Shown in pieces: positions 54,078-63,862 of a stretch of DNA of 64,000 nt. The notes beneath the pieces are model-generated. The model did no database searches and was not told where the DNA came from. It saw nothing but the letters and a program-made list of their open reading frames with translations. Both the position numbers and the translations under genes were made by a program. The stretch is from NCBI GenBank assembly GCA_947447265.1, contig CANFKC010000001.1:142038-206037 (forward strand). The letters run 5' to 3'. Position 1 is the first letter of the stretch; each line of letters opens with the position of its first letter. Source of the stretch: Chitinophagaceae bacterium (GTDB lineage Bacteria; Bacteroidota; Bacteroidia; Chitinophagales; Chitinophagaceae).

Positions 54078-55469
54078 TTAGGAGATTGAATCTAACTCGA
54101 TTACTTGCGGCGGGTTCTTTTTTATGTAGGCGTGCCGCAAGAAGAAGGCTATTGTGCCTGAAATAATGATGCCGAATGCACCCAAAATATACTTGACATC
54201 GTTGGTTACAAAAATGAAGACCCAGATAATGATGCTCAGGATGGCAGGTAGTGGAAAGAGCGGCATTTTGAATGGCATATCCTCTCTGTGCTTACTGAAC
54301 CGCCACGCAATCAACCCAACAGATTGCGATAAGAACTGAATAAGTATCCGCATCATTAATATTGCAGTAATGACTTCACCCAACTTGAATAAAAGGCTGA
54401 ATATAAAGCCAACTGACCCTATTGCCAGCAAGGAGACATGCGGGAATTTATGCTTAGGATGCACTTTCGCAAAAACACGGAAGAAATCGCCATTTTGCGC
54501 TGCGGCGAATGGTATACGGGAATAGCCGAGAATAGCCGAGAATAAAGATGCACCTGCAATTACAAGAATGAGCAATGTTGCTATTTGCCCAACGAGTTTA
54601 CTGTGGTAAATGGTTTCGAAATAGAGGCTGGCAACGAATTTTGAAGCAGCAACCTGCTGCCATGGCAACACCCCCAGAACAGCGGTTTGCATGCACAGAT
54701 ACAAAATGGCAATTCCGGTAATGGAAATCATAATGCTACGGGGAATATTCTTAGCGGGGTTTTTAATTTCAGCTCCAAGATGGCAAACGTTATAATACCC
54801 GAGATAAGAGTAAACTGCCTTTAACGAAGACTGCCCCAAAGCCGCAAACAATAGATATTTCGGCTGAAAATCGCCCATGTGCCAGTTAAATGCCTGCACA
54901 GCATTAAAGCGGGCAGCGCCGGACAGTATAAGCCATATAATAGTACCACCTGTAATTACCCAAAGCACGACCGAGATTTTACCTATGCTTTTAATATTTC
55001 GGTATAACAATGCAACCAACAGGATAACGAGTCCGCCGCTGACCATTTTTGCCTGCATCTCGCTCAGCTCAACCAGGTAAGAGAAGTACATGGAAAACCC
55101 AATAGCGCCGCTTGCAATAACCAATGGGGCCTGTATGGTTGTTTGCCATATAAAGAGGAAAGACATGAGCTTACCTACTTTAAAATTGCCGTACAATTTT
55201 TGCAGGAACACATAGCTGCCGCCAGCCTCGGGCCACTTCGCGCCAAGTTCGCTCCAAACCAATCCGTCCATGTAAGCAAGTAATGCGCCCAGCAGCCACG
55301 CCAGCACACTTGCCGGCCCGTGCATATTAGCTACAATTACCGACATAGTAACAAAGGGGCCAATACCCACCATGTCTATCATGTTTATGGCGGTAGCCTG
55401 TGTTAATGACAGGCCTCTTTCTAATTGTGGTGCTGCTGCTTTTTGCAATGGATGAATTTTCGGTACCAC
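54078..55469 (-). CDS. APC-family amino acid permease
   Basis: This 463-residue membrane protein has about twelve helices and APC-superfamily features: GIGPFVTMS in helix 1, GGSYVFLQKLYG, and YLGYYNVCHLGAEIKNPAKNIPRS between helices. It should import (or exchange) amino acids or amines across the inner membrane. The start is GTG at 55469 (VPKIHPLQK); no in-frame ATG upstream fits. No metabolic gene nearby suggests the substrate. Confidence 0.88.
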   Translation of the reverse strand: MVPKIHPLQKAAAPQLERGLSLTQATAINMIDMVGIGPFVTMSVIVANMHGPASVLAWLLGALLAYMDGLVWSELGAKWPEAGGSYVFLQKLYGNFKVGKLMSFLFIWQTTIQAPLVIASGAIGFSMYFSYLVELSEMQAKMVSGGLVILLVALLYRNIKSIGKISVVLWVITGGTIIWLILSGAARFNAVQAFNWHMGDFQPKYLLFAALGQSSLKAVYSYLGYYNVCHLGAEIKNPAKNIPRSIMISITGIAILYLCMQTAVLGVLPWQQVAASKFVASLYFETIYHSKLVGQIATLLILVIAGASLFSAILGYSRIPFAAAQNGDFFRVFAKVHPKHKFPHVSLLAIGSVGFIFSLLFKLGEVITAILMMRILIQFLSQSVGLIAWRFSKHREDMPFKMPLFPLPAILSIIIWVFIFVTNDVKYILGAFGIIISGTIAFFLRHAYIKKNPPQVIELDSIS

Positions 55470-56107
55470 AAAGTATAAAATGTATCGTTAACAAGCGACT
55501 ATGCCTATATAGCGAATTGGTATTTCATGAGGGACTTCATGACTGTGCGCTTATCTAAAGTTGTCATGTTACCAAATAGCCACCATCCCGAGATTGGAGA
55601 TTCCATGTAGGGCATAATCAATTGCTAAAGGAAGATGCTAACCGAAACCCCACTCTGACTTGGCATCCAAAGTCCTTATTCAGCGCGCGACAATCAACCA
55701 GTAATGACAATTCTGCATTTAGATGGCTCAATTGGCTATCAATAAACGGTCTTTGCGAGGCCCTTCGCCGAAGCAATCTCAAAATAGCACGGAAACTCCT
55801 TGCAAAGTGCAGCCCTCGTGAGATTGCTTCGCTCCGCTCGCAAAGACCATTTTTTTGCGCTTGTCATTGGCAGCGCAGCGAAGGAACAAGTACATGACGT
55901 TCTTGCACGACACGACTGCTTACCTAAAGATCCTTCGTACCTCAGGATAACAAAGCAAAACAAACCAACTTATTGTCGGTAACTCCATTTCTGCATCAGT
56001 AAATGAGATTGTCTCAAATGGGGTACTAATGAATAAATTAGCATTTTTCTGCAAATATTTTTCTTTATGTAGGCTAATGGTAATAAATTCGCACTCAAAT
56101 CGAAACC
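55470..56107. other. Intergenic region between APC permease and T9SS gene
   Basis: No credible gene. It contains a large imperfect inverted repeat (55748-55848). The open frames on both strands here are translations of that repeat. Confidence 0.6.
55748..55848. repeat. Imperfect inverted repeat of the dispersed 'GAGATTGCTTCG' type
   Basis: GGTCTTTGCGAG (55748-55759) and GAAGCAATCTCA (55770-55781) mirror TGAGATTGCTTC (55819-55830) and CTCGCAAAGACC (55837-55848). Sequences of this form are scattered through many bacterial genomes and often give false open frames. Confidence 0.75.
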
Positions 56108-58828
56108 ATGAATAAAAGCTTACTTGTCGCCTTTTGTGCAATCTTTATCAGTTTTTTCTCACTCAATGCAAAAGCGCAGGGCACAGCAGCCCCGGCCTTT
56201 ACAGCTGGCGATGCAACTACGTTCACCGTTTGTGAGGGAGCCAGCGCTGCAACTATCGATGCCCTATTACAGATAACTGACGCAGATACTGCCGAGACAG
56301 AATCCTGGAGTGCTTTATCTGCTCCTGCACACGGCACATTGGTAGCTGCATATTCAACCGCGGCAACAGGTGGTATAATAACGCCTGCCGGACTTACCTA
56401 CATGCCGGCCAGCGGTTTCAGTGGTGCGGATACATTTTCAGTGACGGTTAACGATGGTACTTTTTCTGATACTTTAATTATTTATGTTACTGTAAACCCA
56501 CTACCGCATGCAGGCACTATTTCCAGTGCGGCTTCCGTTTGCGTTGCGGCATCGGCAACGGTATCGTCCAGCATTTCCGGTGGTTCATGGAGCCTGACGA
56601 ATGCACACGCCGCTTTATCGGGAACAACAGTTACCGGCGCAAGTGCGGGCATTGATACTATAGTTTATGTGGTTACCAATGGCTGCGGCGCAGATACTGC
56701 ACGGCGTACAATTACCATTAACCCATTACCCAATGCTGGCAGCATCAGCGGCCCTTCAAGCGTTTGTGTGGGCTCATCAATTACTCTTACTTCTTCTGCT
56801 ACCGGTGGTTCATGGAGCAGCGCGAACTCAACAGCAAATATTACCTCAGCCGGACTTGTAACAGGTCTGACCGCGGGTATTGATACCATTACTTATTTTG
56901 TAGTGAACAGTTGCGGCGTAGATTATACGACCGCTATAATAACCGTTAACCCATTACCATCGGCAGGCACTATCAGTGCCCCGACGGCTGTTTGTGTGGG
57001 TGCATCTGTTACGGTATCGGGTAGCGTATCCGGCGGCTCATGGAGCCTTACCAATAGCAATGCGACCCTATCGGGCACTACCATAACCGGCGTTACAGCA
57101 GGCATAGACACCATTAAATACATCTTTACCAATGCCTGCGGTTCTGATAGCACAATGCGTGCTATCACCGTTAGCCCTGTTGCTGTAGCAGGCACTATAA
57201 GCGGACCTGCAGTAGTTTGCGAAGGAGCATCAATTACCGATACTGCTTCAGTAAGTGGTGGTGCCTGGAGCGTTACCAACACCAATGCTACAGTAACGGG
57301 CGGTGTAGTTACCGGCCTGGCTGGCGGCACTGATACTGTTCTATACATTGTTAGCAACTCCTGCAATGCTGATACAGCACGCTATGCTATCACTATAAAT
57401 CCATTACCTGTTATTGGTTCTCTATCCGGTGCTGCTGCATTATGCGCAGGCGATAGTCTCATTGTTTCTGCTACAGTTGCCGGCGGCACATGGACTGCAA
57501 GCAATACGCATGCTACGGTTACTGACAGCGTTGTGCACGGTGCAACTGCCGGTATCGATACCATTATGTATTCCATCACCAACGCTTGCGGCACCAGCAC
57601 TGCAACACATATTGTTACCGTAAACGGCGCACCGCATGCAGGACCTATTACCGGTCCAGACCGCGTTTGCCTGGGCAGCACCATAACATTAACTGCACCA
57701 TCAAGCACTGCATGGAGCGAAAGCAACGGCACTACATCAATAACATCAGCAGGCGTGGTAACAGGCGTTGCTTTCGGAAGAGATACAATTATGAATGTAG
57801 CTACTGGTGCGTGCGGTACCGACACTGCATATCATATTGTACGTGTTGATACAGCGGCACCTCATGCATCAATGATAACCGGTGCATTTATTGTTTGTGT
57901 AGGCGATACCATAAGGGTTGCTGATAGTGTTACCGGCGGAACATGGAGCATGAGCAACGGCCATGCGAACATCAACAGCACGGGCAGAATAAGGGGCATA
58001 AGCGCAGGAACTGACACTGTTATTTACCGCGTGGCAAACGGCTGCGGCGCTGACACTGCATACTATACTATTACTATCAATCCGCTGCCAAATGCCGGCA
58101 CTATTACCGGTTATGACAGCGTTTGTGCCGGCAACCAGATTACACTTGTTAATGCTACCAGCGGCGGCGTTTGGGTAAGTGATAACACCATATTTGCAGA
58201 TGTAGACAGCACGGGTGTTGTTTCAGGCTACCTGCATGGTTCTGCGAATATCTACTACATCGTTTCTAATTCATGTGGCTCGGATAGCGCTGTTAAGCAC
58301 GTTAATATAAACACAACTGCACTGCCTATTATTGGTGGCGCAACTTTATGCCAGGGCGCAACATCAATTTTGCTGGACCCATTACCTGGCGGCACCTGGA
58401 GCACAACGCTCGCAGGCTATTTCGTTGTTGGTCCGCTTATAGCGGGTTCTGTTATTGGTATTACAGTAGGTACCGCAACAGTAACTTATACCGTACGTAA
58501 TGCCTGCGGCACAAGTACTGCAACTTTTGATGTAACAGTAGTTGTTTGCGACTCATCAGCCGCGGTAACCGAAGTAAACAGTAACAACAACTCAATCGGT
58601 GTTTACCCTAATCCGGGTAAAGGTATATTCAATGTAACATTGCCATTCAGCACTAATGATATGGCTGATGTTGTTATTACCAATATGCTTGGCGAACAGG
58701 TACAGGAAATAAAGTTGCAAGGCAACAAAACAACTTCAACAAGTCTCAACTTACCGGCAGGGGTATACATGCTTTCAGCTATGCTGAATAACGAGCGATA
58801 TACCACCCGTATTGTGATAACTGAATAA
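56108..58828 (+). CDS. Secreted protein with nine Ig-like repeats and T9SS tail
   Basis: This 906-residue protein has a signal peptide (MNKSLLVAFCAIFISFFSLNAKAQ) and a cadherin-like or Big_9-like domain (about 35-130, GLTYMPASGFSGADTFSVTVNDG). Nine repeats of about 72 residues follow, each with the pattern I-x-G-x4-VC-x-G then SGG-x-WS. The last 80 residues are a T9SS type A tail (VYPNPGKGIFNV, LPAGVYMLS). The repeats resemble the Ig-like group-2 repeats of the giant protein (GGTWSSSNTAIATV). It is probably a stalk-like surface protein. Confidence 0.9.
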   Translation: MNKSLLVAFCAIFISFFSLNAKAQGTAAPAFTAGDATTFTVCEGASAATIDALLQITDADTAETESWSALSAPAHGTLVAAYSTAATGGIITPAGLTYMPASGFSGADTFSVTVNDGTFSDTLIIYVTVNPLPHAGTISSAASVCVAASATVSSSISGGSWSLTNAHAALSGTTVTGASAGIDTIVYVVTNGCGADTARRTITINPLPNAGSISGPSSVCVGSSITLTSSATGGSWSSANSTANITSAGLVTGLTAGIDTITYFVVNSCGVDYTTAIITVNPLPSAGTISAPTAVCVGASVTVSGSVSGGSWSLTNSNATLSGTTITGVTAGIDTIKYIFTNACGSDSTMRAITVSPVAVAGTISGPAVVCEGASITDTASVSGGAWSVTNTNATVTGGVVTGLAGGTDTVLYIVSNSCNADTARYAITINPLPVIGSLSGAAALCAGDSLIVSATVAGGTWTASNTHATVTDSVVHGATAGIDTIMYSITNACGTSTATHIVTVNGAPHAGPITGPDRVCLGSTITLTAPSSTAWSESNGTTSITSAGVVTGVAFGRDTIMNVATGACGTDTAYHIVRVDTAAPHASMITGAFIVCVGDTIRVADSVTGGTWSMSNGHANINSTGRIRGISAGTDTVIYRVANGCGADTAYYTITINPLPNAGTITGYDSVCAGNQITLVNATSGGVWVSDNTIFADVDSTGVVSGYLHGSANIYYIVSNSCGSDSAVKHVNINTTALPIIGGATLCQGATSILLDPLPGGTWSTTLAGYFVVGPLIAGSVIGITVGTATVTYTVRNACGTSTATFDVTVVVCDSSAAVTEVNSNNNSIGVYPNPGKGIFNVTLPFSTNDMADVVITNMLGEQVQEIKLQGNKTTSTSLNLPAGVYMLSAMLNNERYTTRIVITE

Positions 58829-58852
58829 ACAGGTCATCAACCAAATTCTATA

Positions 58853-58883
58853 CAAAGGGCATCCGTCAAACGGGTGCCCTTTG
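58853..58883 (+). terminator. Terminator after the nine-repeat T9SS gene
   Basis: CAAAGGGCA/TGCCCTTTG with an inner CCG/CGG, followed by CAATTTTATT. Confidence 0.8.
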
Positions 58884-58923
58884 CAATTTTATTGCTCTGG
58901 CACAACAAACTAGATAAAATGCA

Positions 58924-58931
58924 TATATTTG
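58924..58931 (+). promoter_or_regulatory. -7 box of the small T9SS gene
   Basis: TATATTTG lies 30 bases before the ATG at 58962. Confidence 0.45.
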
Positions 58932-58961
58932 TAACATCTATTCATCTATAAAACCTCTATT

Positions 58962-59825
58962 ATGAAGCGTCTTATTTTCCTATTTGCCCTCGCATGTTCC
59001 TGTACCGCTACATTCGCCCAGCGTATACATTTTACTGATACCTCTAATTACTGGAAGGTAATTTCATTTGATCCCGACCGCGCAATTGGTAGCCAAATGT
59101 GGCATTTTGCCGGTAATGTACTGCAAGGTTCGGTAGTGCGGGAAGATACTGTTACGCATAAAGTGTATGCAATATCGAACCACGCACCCGACTATGACAC
59201 CAATGAGCACCTGGTATACGACTATAAGCTGCAAATGGGCGATACCATAAAAACCCATTATGCACGCCACGTAGTAACCGCTATCGATTCTATACAAATG
59301 AATGGCAGCTGGTATAAGCTGTGGGATATGCATGGTATATGGGCCGATTCTGTTGCGAGCACCGGCATGATGCTCACTGACTATAAAGTATTAGAAGGGC
59401 TCGGGTGTTTAAGTACGCCTATGTTCCCTGATTTCCCTTTCACATTCGAGATATATGGCGAGGTCGTTTGTTTCGAAAATAAGAGCATAAGACCAACTTT
59501 CAGCAGCAACCCGATTTACTACTTTGATAATACTGCCAGCTGCACAAAAAGCTTTGGTTTAAGCGTTGCGAATGTAGGGCTGAATGTTGCGCAGCCTGCA
59601 CTGTACCCTAACCCTGTGAATGAGGCTACACGCCTGTATTTGCCTGCAAACTTTGAAGGTGCGGTGACCATTACAAAAGTAGATGGAAGCGTGGTTTACA
59701 GCCAGGAAATAAAAGGCGGGAATAGCATTTTGATCGCTGATAAAATAACGGCACCGGGACTTTATTTTTACAGGACGAATGATTCAAAAACCGGCAGTAC
59801 TGCCAGCGGAAAGTTTATTAAATAA
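58962..59825 (+). CDS. Secreted protein with T9SS sorting tail
   Basis: This 287-residue protein starts with signal peptide MKRLIFLFALACSCTATFAQ. Residues about 20-205 form an unrecognised domain with several WY/YY motifs and two cysteines. The end (about 210-287; LYPNPVNEATRLYLP, APGLYFYR) is a T9SS type A tail. It is convergent with the AlkB-like gene, with only 12 bp between stops and no terminator hairpin there. Confidence 0.85.
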   Translation: MKRLIFLFALACSCTATFAQRIHFTDTSNYWKVISFDPDRAIGSQMWHFAGNVLQGSVVREDTVTHKVYAISNHAPDYDTNEHLVYDYKLQMGDTIKTHYARHVVTAIDSIQMNGSWYKLWDMHGIWADSVASTGMMLTDYKVLEGLGCLSTPMFPDFPFTFEIYGEVVCFENKSIRPTFSSNPIYYFDNTASCTKSFGLSVANVGLNVAQPALYPNPVNEATRLYLPANFEGAVTITKVDGSVVYSQEIKGGNSILIADKITAPGLYFYRTNDSKTGSTASGKFIK

Positions 59826-59837
59826 CAACACTTACTA

Positions 59838-60437
59838 TTACCTCATTTTTCTGAAGGTGAGGTTCACCCTTGGCTGCATAACCTTTTTAGTTTTAGGAAC
59901 GCTGTGCAGCCAATGGGTCTGTATGGTGCCTTTCATTAGCAGCAGGCTGCCGCTTTCAAGCATAATAGAAATTGTTTCGCCGCTCACTTTGTGCTTCAAT
60001 GAAAATTTACGTTCTGCACCAAAACTGAGTGAAGCAATTGGTGCGTTGGGTGCAAGCTCCGGCTCGTTATCGCTATGCCAACCCATGCCATCATTACCAT
60101 CATGATATAAATTAAGCAGGCATGAATTATAGGGGCTCTCTGTAAGCGATTCCACCAATTGCTTAAGTTGAACTAGTTCTGGCGTCCAGGGCAATGCTGT
60201 ACGGGTTATTTTAGAATAGGTGTAGCTATAGGCAGCATCGCCATACCACGCTGATTTCCGGTTAGTAACAATGTGCTTCCCGAATATGATCGCTTCATCG
60301 TTTTTCCATGCCGTATTGCGCAGCAGCTCATCGAGTTGCCGGTCTGCCTGGGGCGCGGCAATAACGGAACCGAAGTAGCTAGCAATGCCATCGCAAGGCA
60401 ATAAATTATGGGTCGGGTCGGGGCCAAACAAATTCAT
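59838..60437 (-). CDS. AlkB-family 2-oxoglutarate/Fe(II) dioxygenase
   Basis: This 199-residue protein has the iron ligands H121-x-D123 in GWHSDNE and H178 in HSVP. It also has the 2-oxoglutarate-binding R190-V-N-L-T-F-R. It oxidatively removes alkyl groups from nucleic acid bases; it looks closest to the ALKBH2/3-like short type. The ATG at 60437 fits. No other repair gene is near. Confidence 0.9.
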   Translation of the reverse strand: MNLFGPDPTHNLLPCDGIASYFGSVIAAPQADRQLDELLRNTAWKNDEAIIFGKHIVTNRKSAWYGDAAYSYTYSKITRTALPWTPELVQLKQLVESLTESPYNSCLLNLYHDGNDGMGWHSDNEPELAPNAPIASLSFGAERKFSLKHKVSGETISIMLESGSLLLMKGTIQTHWLHSVPKTKKVMQPRVNLTFRKMR

Positions 60438-60489
60438 AACGCAACCTTCATTTAAAGCAAAGGTGCACCTTTTTTGCGCACTAAATTCA

Positions 60490-61113
60490 TCAGCTGAAAG
60501 ATGCTCTAAACCACCTGTAATAAGGCCGCCTTATATGCACGGTCCGCCTTGTGGTGTAATAGGGGTGGTAGTTCTTGCCGAATATCAATCTATCTATGAA
60601 CCGATCAAACTTGCCCAGGGCTCTTTCAATAATTGATTCTATATACATCAGCACCCACTCTACAGGCGGAATGACTGTTATGATACCGAAAATAACCGCC
60701 ATCACTGCGAAGAACCGCCCGGGAAGCCCTTCTTTCAATACGTCAATACCACCCCAGAAGGCTTCCGTACCGAATAGAAAAACCAATGCAGCGACTATCC
60801 AGAATGCAAACTCCACAGCCAGAAAAAACTGGATTGATAACACGAACCAGGTAAAGATGCCCACACCCGCAAGGCCCAGGTAAAATGCCTCCATAGCTAC
60901 ACTTTTATCTTGCCGCATGCGATACCTGCGTGGAAAGTATGGCTGGCTGTAATCTGCAAACAGGCTTTGCCCGCCGTCCGTCTGTGCGGCATTGGAAACA
61001 GCCATTACCTGCTGCGGAGCCTGGTTGCAATGGAAACCTGCGTATACGTTGCCTGCGCCAAAAACAGCGATGACCGCCAATAGTACTGCCACAATAAAAC
61101 TGTAGTGTTTCAT
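60490..61113 (-). CDS. Membrane protein of unknown function
   Basis: This 207-residue protein has a signal-like N-terminus (MKHYSFIVAVLLAVIAVFGAGNVYAG), then about three membrane helices (about 75-165) and a basic, tyrosine-rich tail. No family was recognised. It follows the His-rich outer-membrane-like gene by 6 bp, so the two are probably co-transcribed. Confidence 0.65.
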   Translation of the reverse strand: MKHYSFIVAVLLAVIAVFGAGNVYAGFHCNQAPQQVMAVSNAAQTDGGQSLFADYSQPYFPRRYRMRQDKSVAMEAFYLGLAGVGIFTWFVLSIQFFLAVEFAFWIVAALVFLFGTEAFWGGIDVLKEGLPGRFFAVMAVIFGIITVIPPVEWVLMYIESIIERALGKFDRFIDRLIFGKNYHPYYTTRRTVHIRRPYYRWFRASFS

Positions 61114-61119
61114 GAGTTG

Positions 61120-62067
61120 CTATTGATACCAGGCGTTATGAAAACCAGGAACAAAAATGAGGGAAACATTAAATGCTGTATGTCCGGTCATTTTCAGGTT
61201 GAGCTTGCCGTCTATGTTGCCATAAGCAGCATCAGCATCGTAAAGGCTGGCCTTAGTTCTATCAATAAGCGTCATATCGCCAAGGTAGGCTGTCGCCCTT
61301 AATTTGATGGGAACGCCGGCAAACACGCCTACTTCGGCCATTACGTATGGCCTGCAGGCTACCCGCGAATCGATGGTTACAAATTTCGAATTAGCTACAG
61401 TTAGTGCTCCGCCCGCACCAATACTGAATATAAAATTCGTTTGCTTATCAACCTGTCCACCAAATTGATAAGCCAGACCTATGGGAACATTAAAATTGAG
61501 GGAATACGCACTATCAAACACCGTAGTATTTTCAGAATAGCGGATGGTGCCGGAATTCCAGTGATAAAAATCGAACCCTGCATTGGCTTCTACTGCAATG
61601 CAACTGCGCCTGCCGAACTTTACAACCGGAACTGAGTACCCCAAAGTAAAACTATAGGTGCAGGTGCTGCTGATGCGGCTATGCACTTTTGCATCAAGCG
61701 GCGCACCACCCGGATTGCTGTACCATACACCATTTACCAAAACATCGGGTTCATCCATGTGGTAATGCTGGTCAACATCTACCGCCATAGTAGGCAAACC
61801 AAAACTGAAAGAAAACCTGTTGTTGCTTGGCCCGTTATAAACACCGCTCCGCCTGTAACAATGTGCACCACGATGGCTGGAATGATACCTGGAATGCCCA
61901 CCGGAATGGCAATGCGCCCCCGAACTATGGTGGCTGCTACTATGTGCGTGGGAATGACCCGACACGCCGGCAAACGCACTGAAATTACAAAACACAATCG
62001 CTACCAAACTGAACGCGAGTGTAGCAGCAAATTTATTCTTATTTGGCGGAGTGAGTGTGTGAGCCAT
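61120..62067 (-). CDS. His-rich outer-membrane beta-barrel-like protein
   Basis: This 315-residue protein starts at an ATG (MAHTLTPPNKNK) with a signal sequence to about residue 34; the frame is open to 62112. The mature N-terminus (about 35-80) is packed with histidine, serine and glycine (SGHSHAHSSSHHSSGAHCHS), a likely metal-binding segment. The rest shows beta-barrel-like alternation (FSFGLP, YSFTLGYSVPV, FIFSIGAGGAL). A role in metal binding at the outer membrane is inference from the composition. Confidence 0.7.
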   Translation of the reverse strand: MAHTLTPPNKNKFAATLAFSLVAIVFCNFSAFAGVSGHSHAHSSSHHSSGAHCHSGGHSRYHSSHRGAHCYRRSGVYNGPSNNRFSFSFGLPTMAVDVDQHYHMDEPDVLVNGVWYSNPGGAPLDAKVHSRISSTCTYSFTLGYSVPVVKFGRRSCIAVEANAGFDFYHWNSGTIRYSENTTVFDSAYSLNFNVPIGLAYQFGGQVDKQTNFIFSIGAGGALTVANSKFVTIDSRVACRPYVMAEVGVFAGVPIKLRATAYLGDMTLIDRTKASLYDADAAYGNIDGKLNLKMTGHTAFNVSLIFVPGFHNAWYQ

Positions 62068-62156
62068 AACCAATAATATGAGATAGTTATGACAAAGCAA
62101 GTTTCGTGCCAAAAGGCGGGAGACGTGTTATAGAGGATAGGGGTTAACAGCAATGA

Positions 62157-63842
62157 CTAGTGACTGATGTATATTTTGTGTGTTTCCGTTTGTTCAAGAT
62201 TAACGATTTTCAATAAATAAACACCATCCGGTATGTCTGAAGTTTTTAGGTTGTATTCAACGGACAATGGTGTACATGGTATAATTGCCCTACCATACAT
62301 ATCAATCAAGGAAACATTACTTGCCTGGGGGGCGCACTCAGGACAATGAATATGGACAGAGGCTGTAGCGGGATTTGGATAAATTAAATTAGTGCGTATG
62401 TCAGCAACATGCTCAATACTATTTATATGATGCGTATATGGCATGCAGGCGGCTGAATCATATGCGTATTTAGCCACAAAAAAGTACTCAAGTGCATGCG
62501 GAGCAGTAAGTATAGTATTCCCCCATATAAGTGAGTCGTTTGGATGCGTTACGAAATCTCCCGATAGGTATATATGTCCTTGGTTATCGCACAGTACATT
62601 GCTAATATCATCGCCGCTACCCGCCAGTTGAAAGCAACTGATAAACGTTCCAGCATTTGTATACTGGCAAATATACTCGTTACCATATGCGGTAGTGTCA
62701 TACCGGTAGGAATGACCATCGAAAGATATGGAATCAAGCCAAGGAAAATTACTAATTTCACCGGAAAAAAAGACGTTACCACAGGTATCGGTACTAACTT
62801 CATAAGTACGATTTCCTGAACCTATGGCTGATTTTAGCCATTGTATATGTCCGCCTGTATCAAATTTTGCAAAGGCTGAATTATAAACGCCGTTCCGATG
62901 AACAACATAGCTTCCAATTCTGACCGAGTCTGATGAAAACCAGCCACTCGTATATATTCCACCCAAATTATCGATTGCCATGCCAGTTGCTACCGGATCG
63001 CCAATAGAATTGTAAAAGATCAAAGTGCCATGGCTATTATGCTTCACCAATACCCCTGAACCTCGATATTCCAAATAATAAACATTATCATTGTTGTCGC
63101 ATACAATTTTGGTAATGTAACCACCTGCTGTTGATGAATAAGCTTTTACCCACAATACATTTCCAGCGGTGTCAAACTTAATAAGAGCCGTTCCTCCATA
63201 TCCGGGCAATGTATCTCCTCCTACTACTATATTTGGCAAACTATAACTTGCACCCACGTATATATTTCCATATTTATCTAAAGTAATCGCGCCACCCTGA
63301 GGTAGCGTGAAAGGACCCGATAGAGTACTCCATGCCGCGACTTTTTTAATCCATGCAACGTTGCCCGATGGGTCAAATTTGCACAATATATGGCATATCT
63401 TGGCCGCTTCCCCAGTTACCGACACCCCTCCGATATTACACTTAAGGCTATCGAAATCTGCCAACAGAAATACATTCCCTTTTGAGTCTGCACAAACATC
63501 AAGGGGAGCTACATCTGATGAATCCGACACCCTCACCCACACAAAGGAACCACTAGAGTCAATTTTCCCAACAAACATTTTAAAAAGAGATGTAGTATCA
63601 GTTACTACGTGCGATCCAAATCGGATAGAGTCAAGATGAAGAGATACTCCAGCAAAACACAACTTATTCGGTTCAGCTAATCCCAATTTCCAACCTTCCA
63701 TTGCAGCGATCGTAGGTGAATCGGGTAGTTTACAACTTGGATACTTTACCCAGTTGAAGTGTTGGGCAAATGATTCATTTCCAAGGGAAAGGAGCAATAG
63801 AAAAACGAAAAAAAGTCTAAATATGCTAATAAATTTTGCCAT
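62157..63842 (-). CDS. Secreted beta-propeller (SBBP-like) protein with T9SS tail
   Basis: This 561-residue protein has a signal peptide (MAKFISIFRLFFVFLLLLSLGNESFAQ) and repeated blades with D-x-x-GN-V/I-Y and KFD-x-x-G-x-x-W-x-K, as in SBBP repeats. The last 75 residues are a T9SS type A tail (IYPNPATASVHIHC, IPDGVYLLKI). Its start lies 20 bp from the stop of a transposase on the same strand, so its original promoter may have been displaced by the insertion. Confidence 0.85.
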   Translation of the reverse strand: MAKFISIFRLFFVFLLLLSLGNESFAQHFNWVKYPSCKLPDSPTIAAMEGWKLGLAEPNKLCFAGVSLHLDSIRFGSHVVTDTTSLFKMFVGKIDSSGSFVWVRVSDSSDVAPLDVCADSKGNVFLLADFDSLKCNIGGVSVTGEAAKICHILCKFDPSGNVAWIKKVAAWSTLSGPFTLPQGGAITLDKYGNIYVGASYSLPNIVVGGDTLPGYGGTALIKFDTAGNVLWVKAYSSTAGGYITKIVCDNNDNVYYLEYRGSGVLVKHNSHGTLIFYNSIGDPVATGMAIDNLGGIYTSGWFSSDSVRIGSYVVHRNGVYNSAFAKFDTGGHIQWLKSAIGSGNRTYEVSTDTCGNVFFSGEISNFPWLDSISFDGHSYRYDTTAYGNEYICQYTNAGTFISCFQLAGSGDDISNVLCDNQGHIYLSGDFVTHPNDSLIWGNTILTAPHALEYFFVAKYAYDSAACMPYTHHINSIEHVADIRTNLIYPNPATASVHIHCPECAPQASNVSLIDMYGRAIIPCTPLSVEYNLKTSDIPDGVYLLKIVNLEQTETHKIYISH

Positions 63843-63862
63843 TGCCGGATATATTTACGGAA

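Noticed and set aside
55622..55963. Open frames on both strands suggesting small proteins
   Set aside because: They are translations of the dispersed inverted repeat (GAGATTGCTTCG type), which gives false frames in many genomes.
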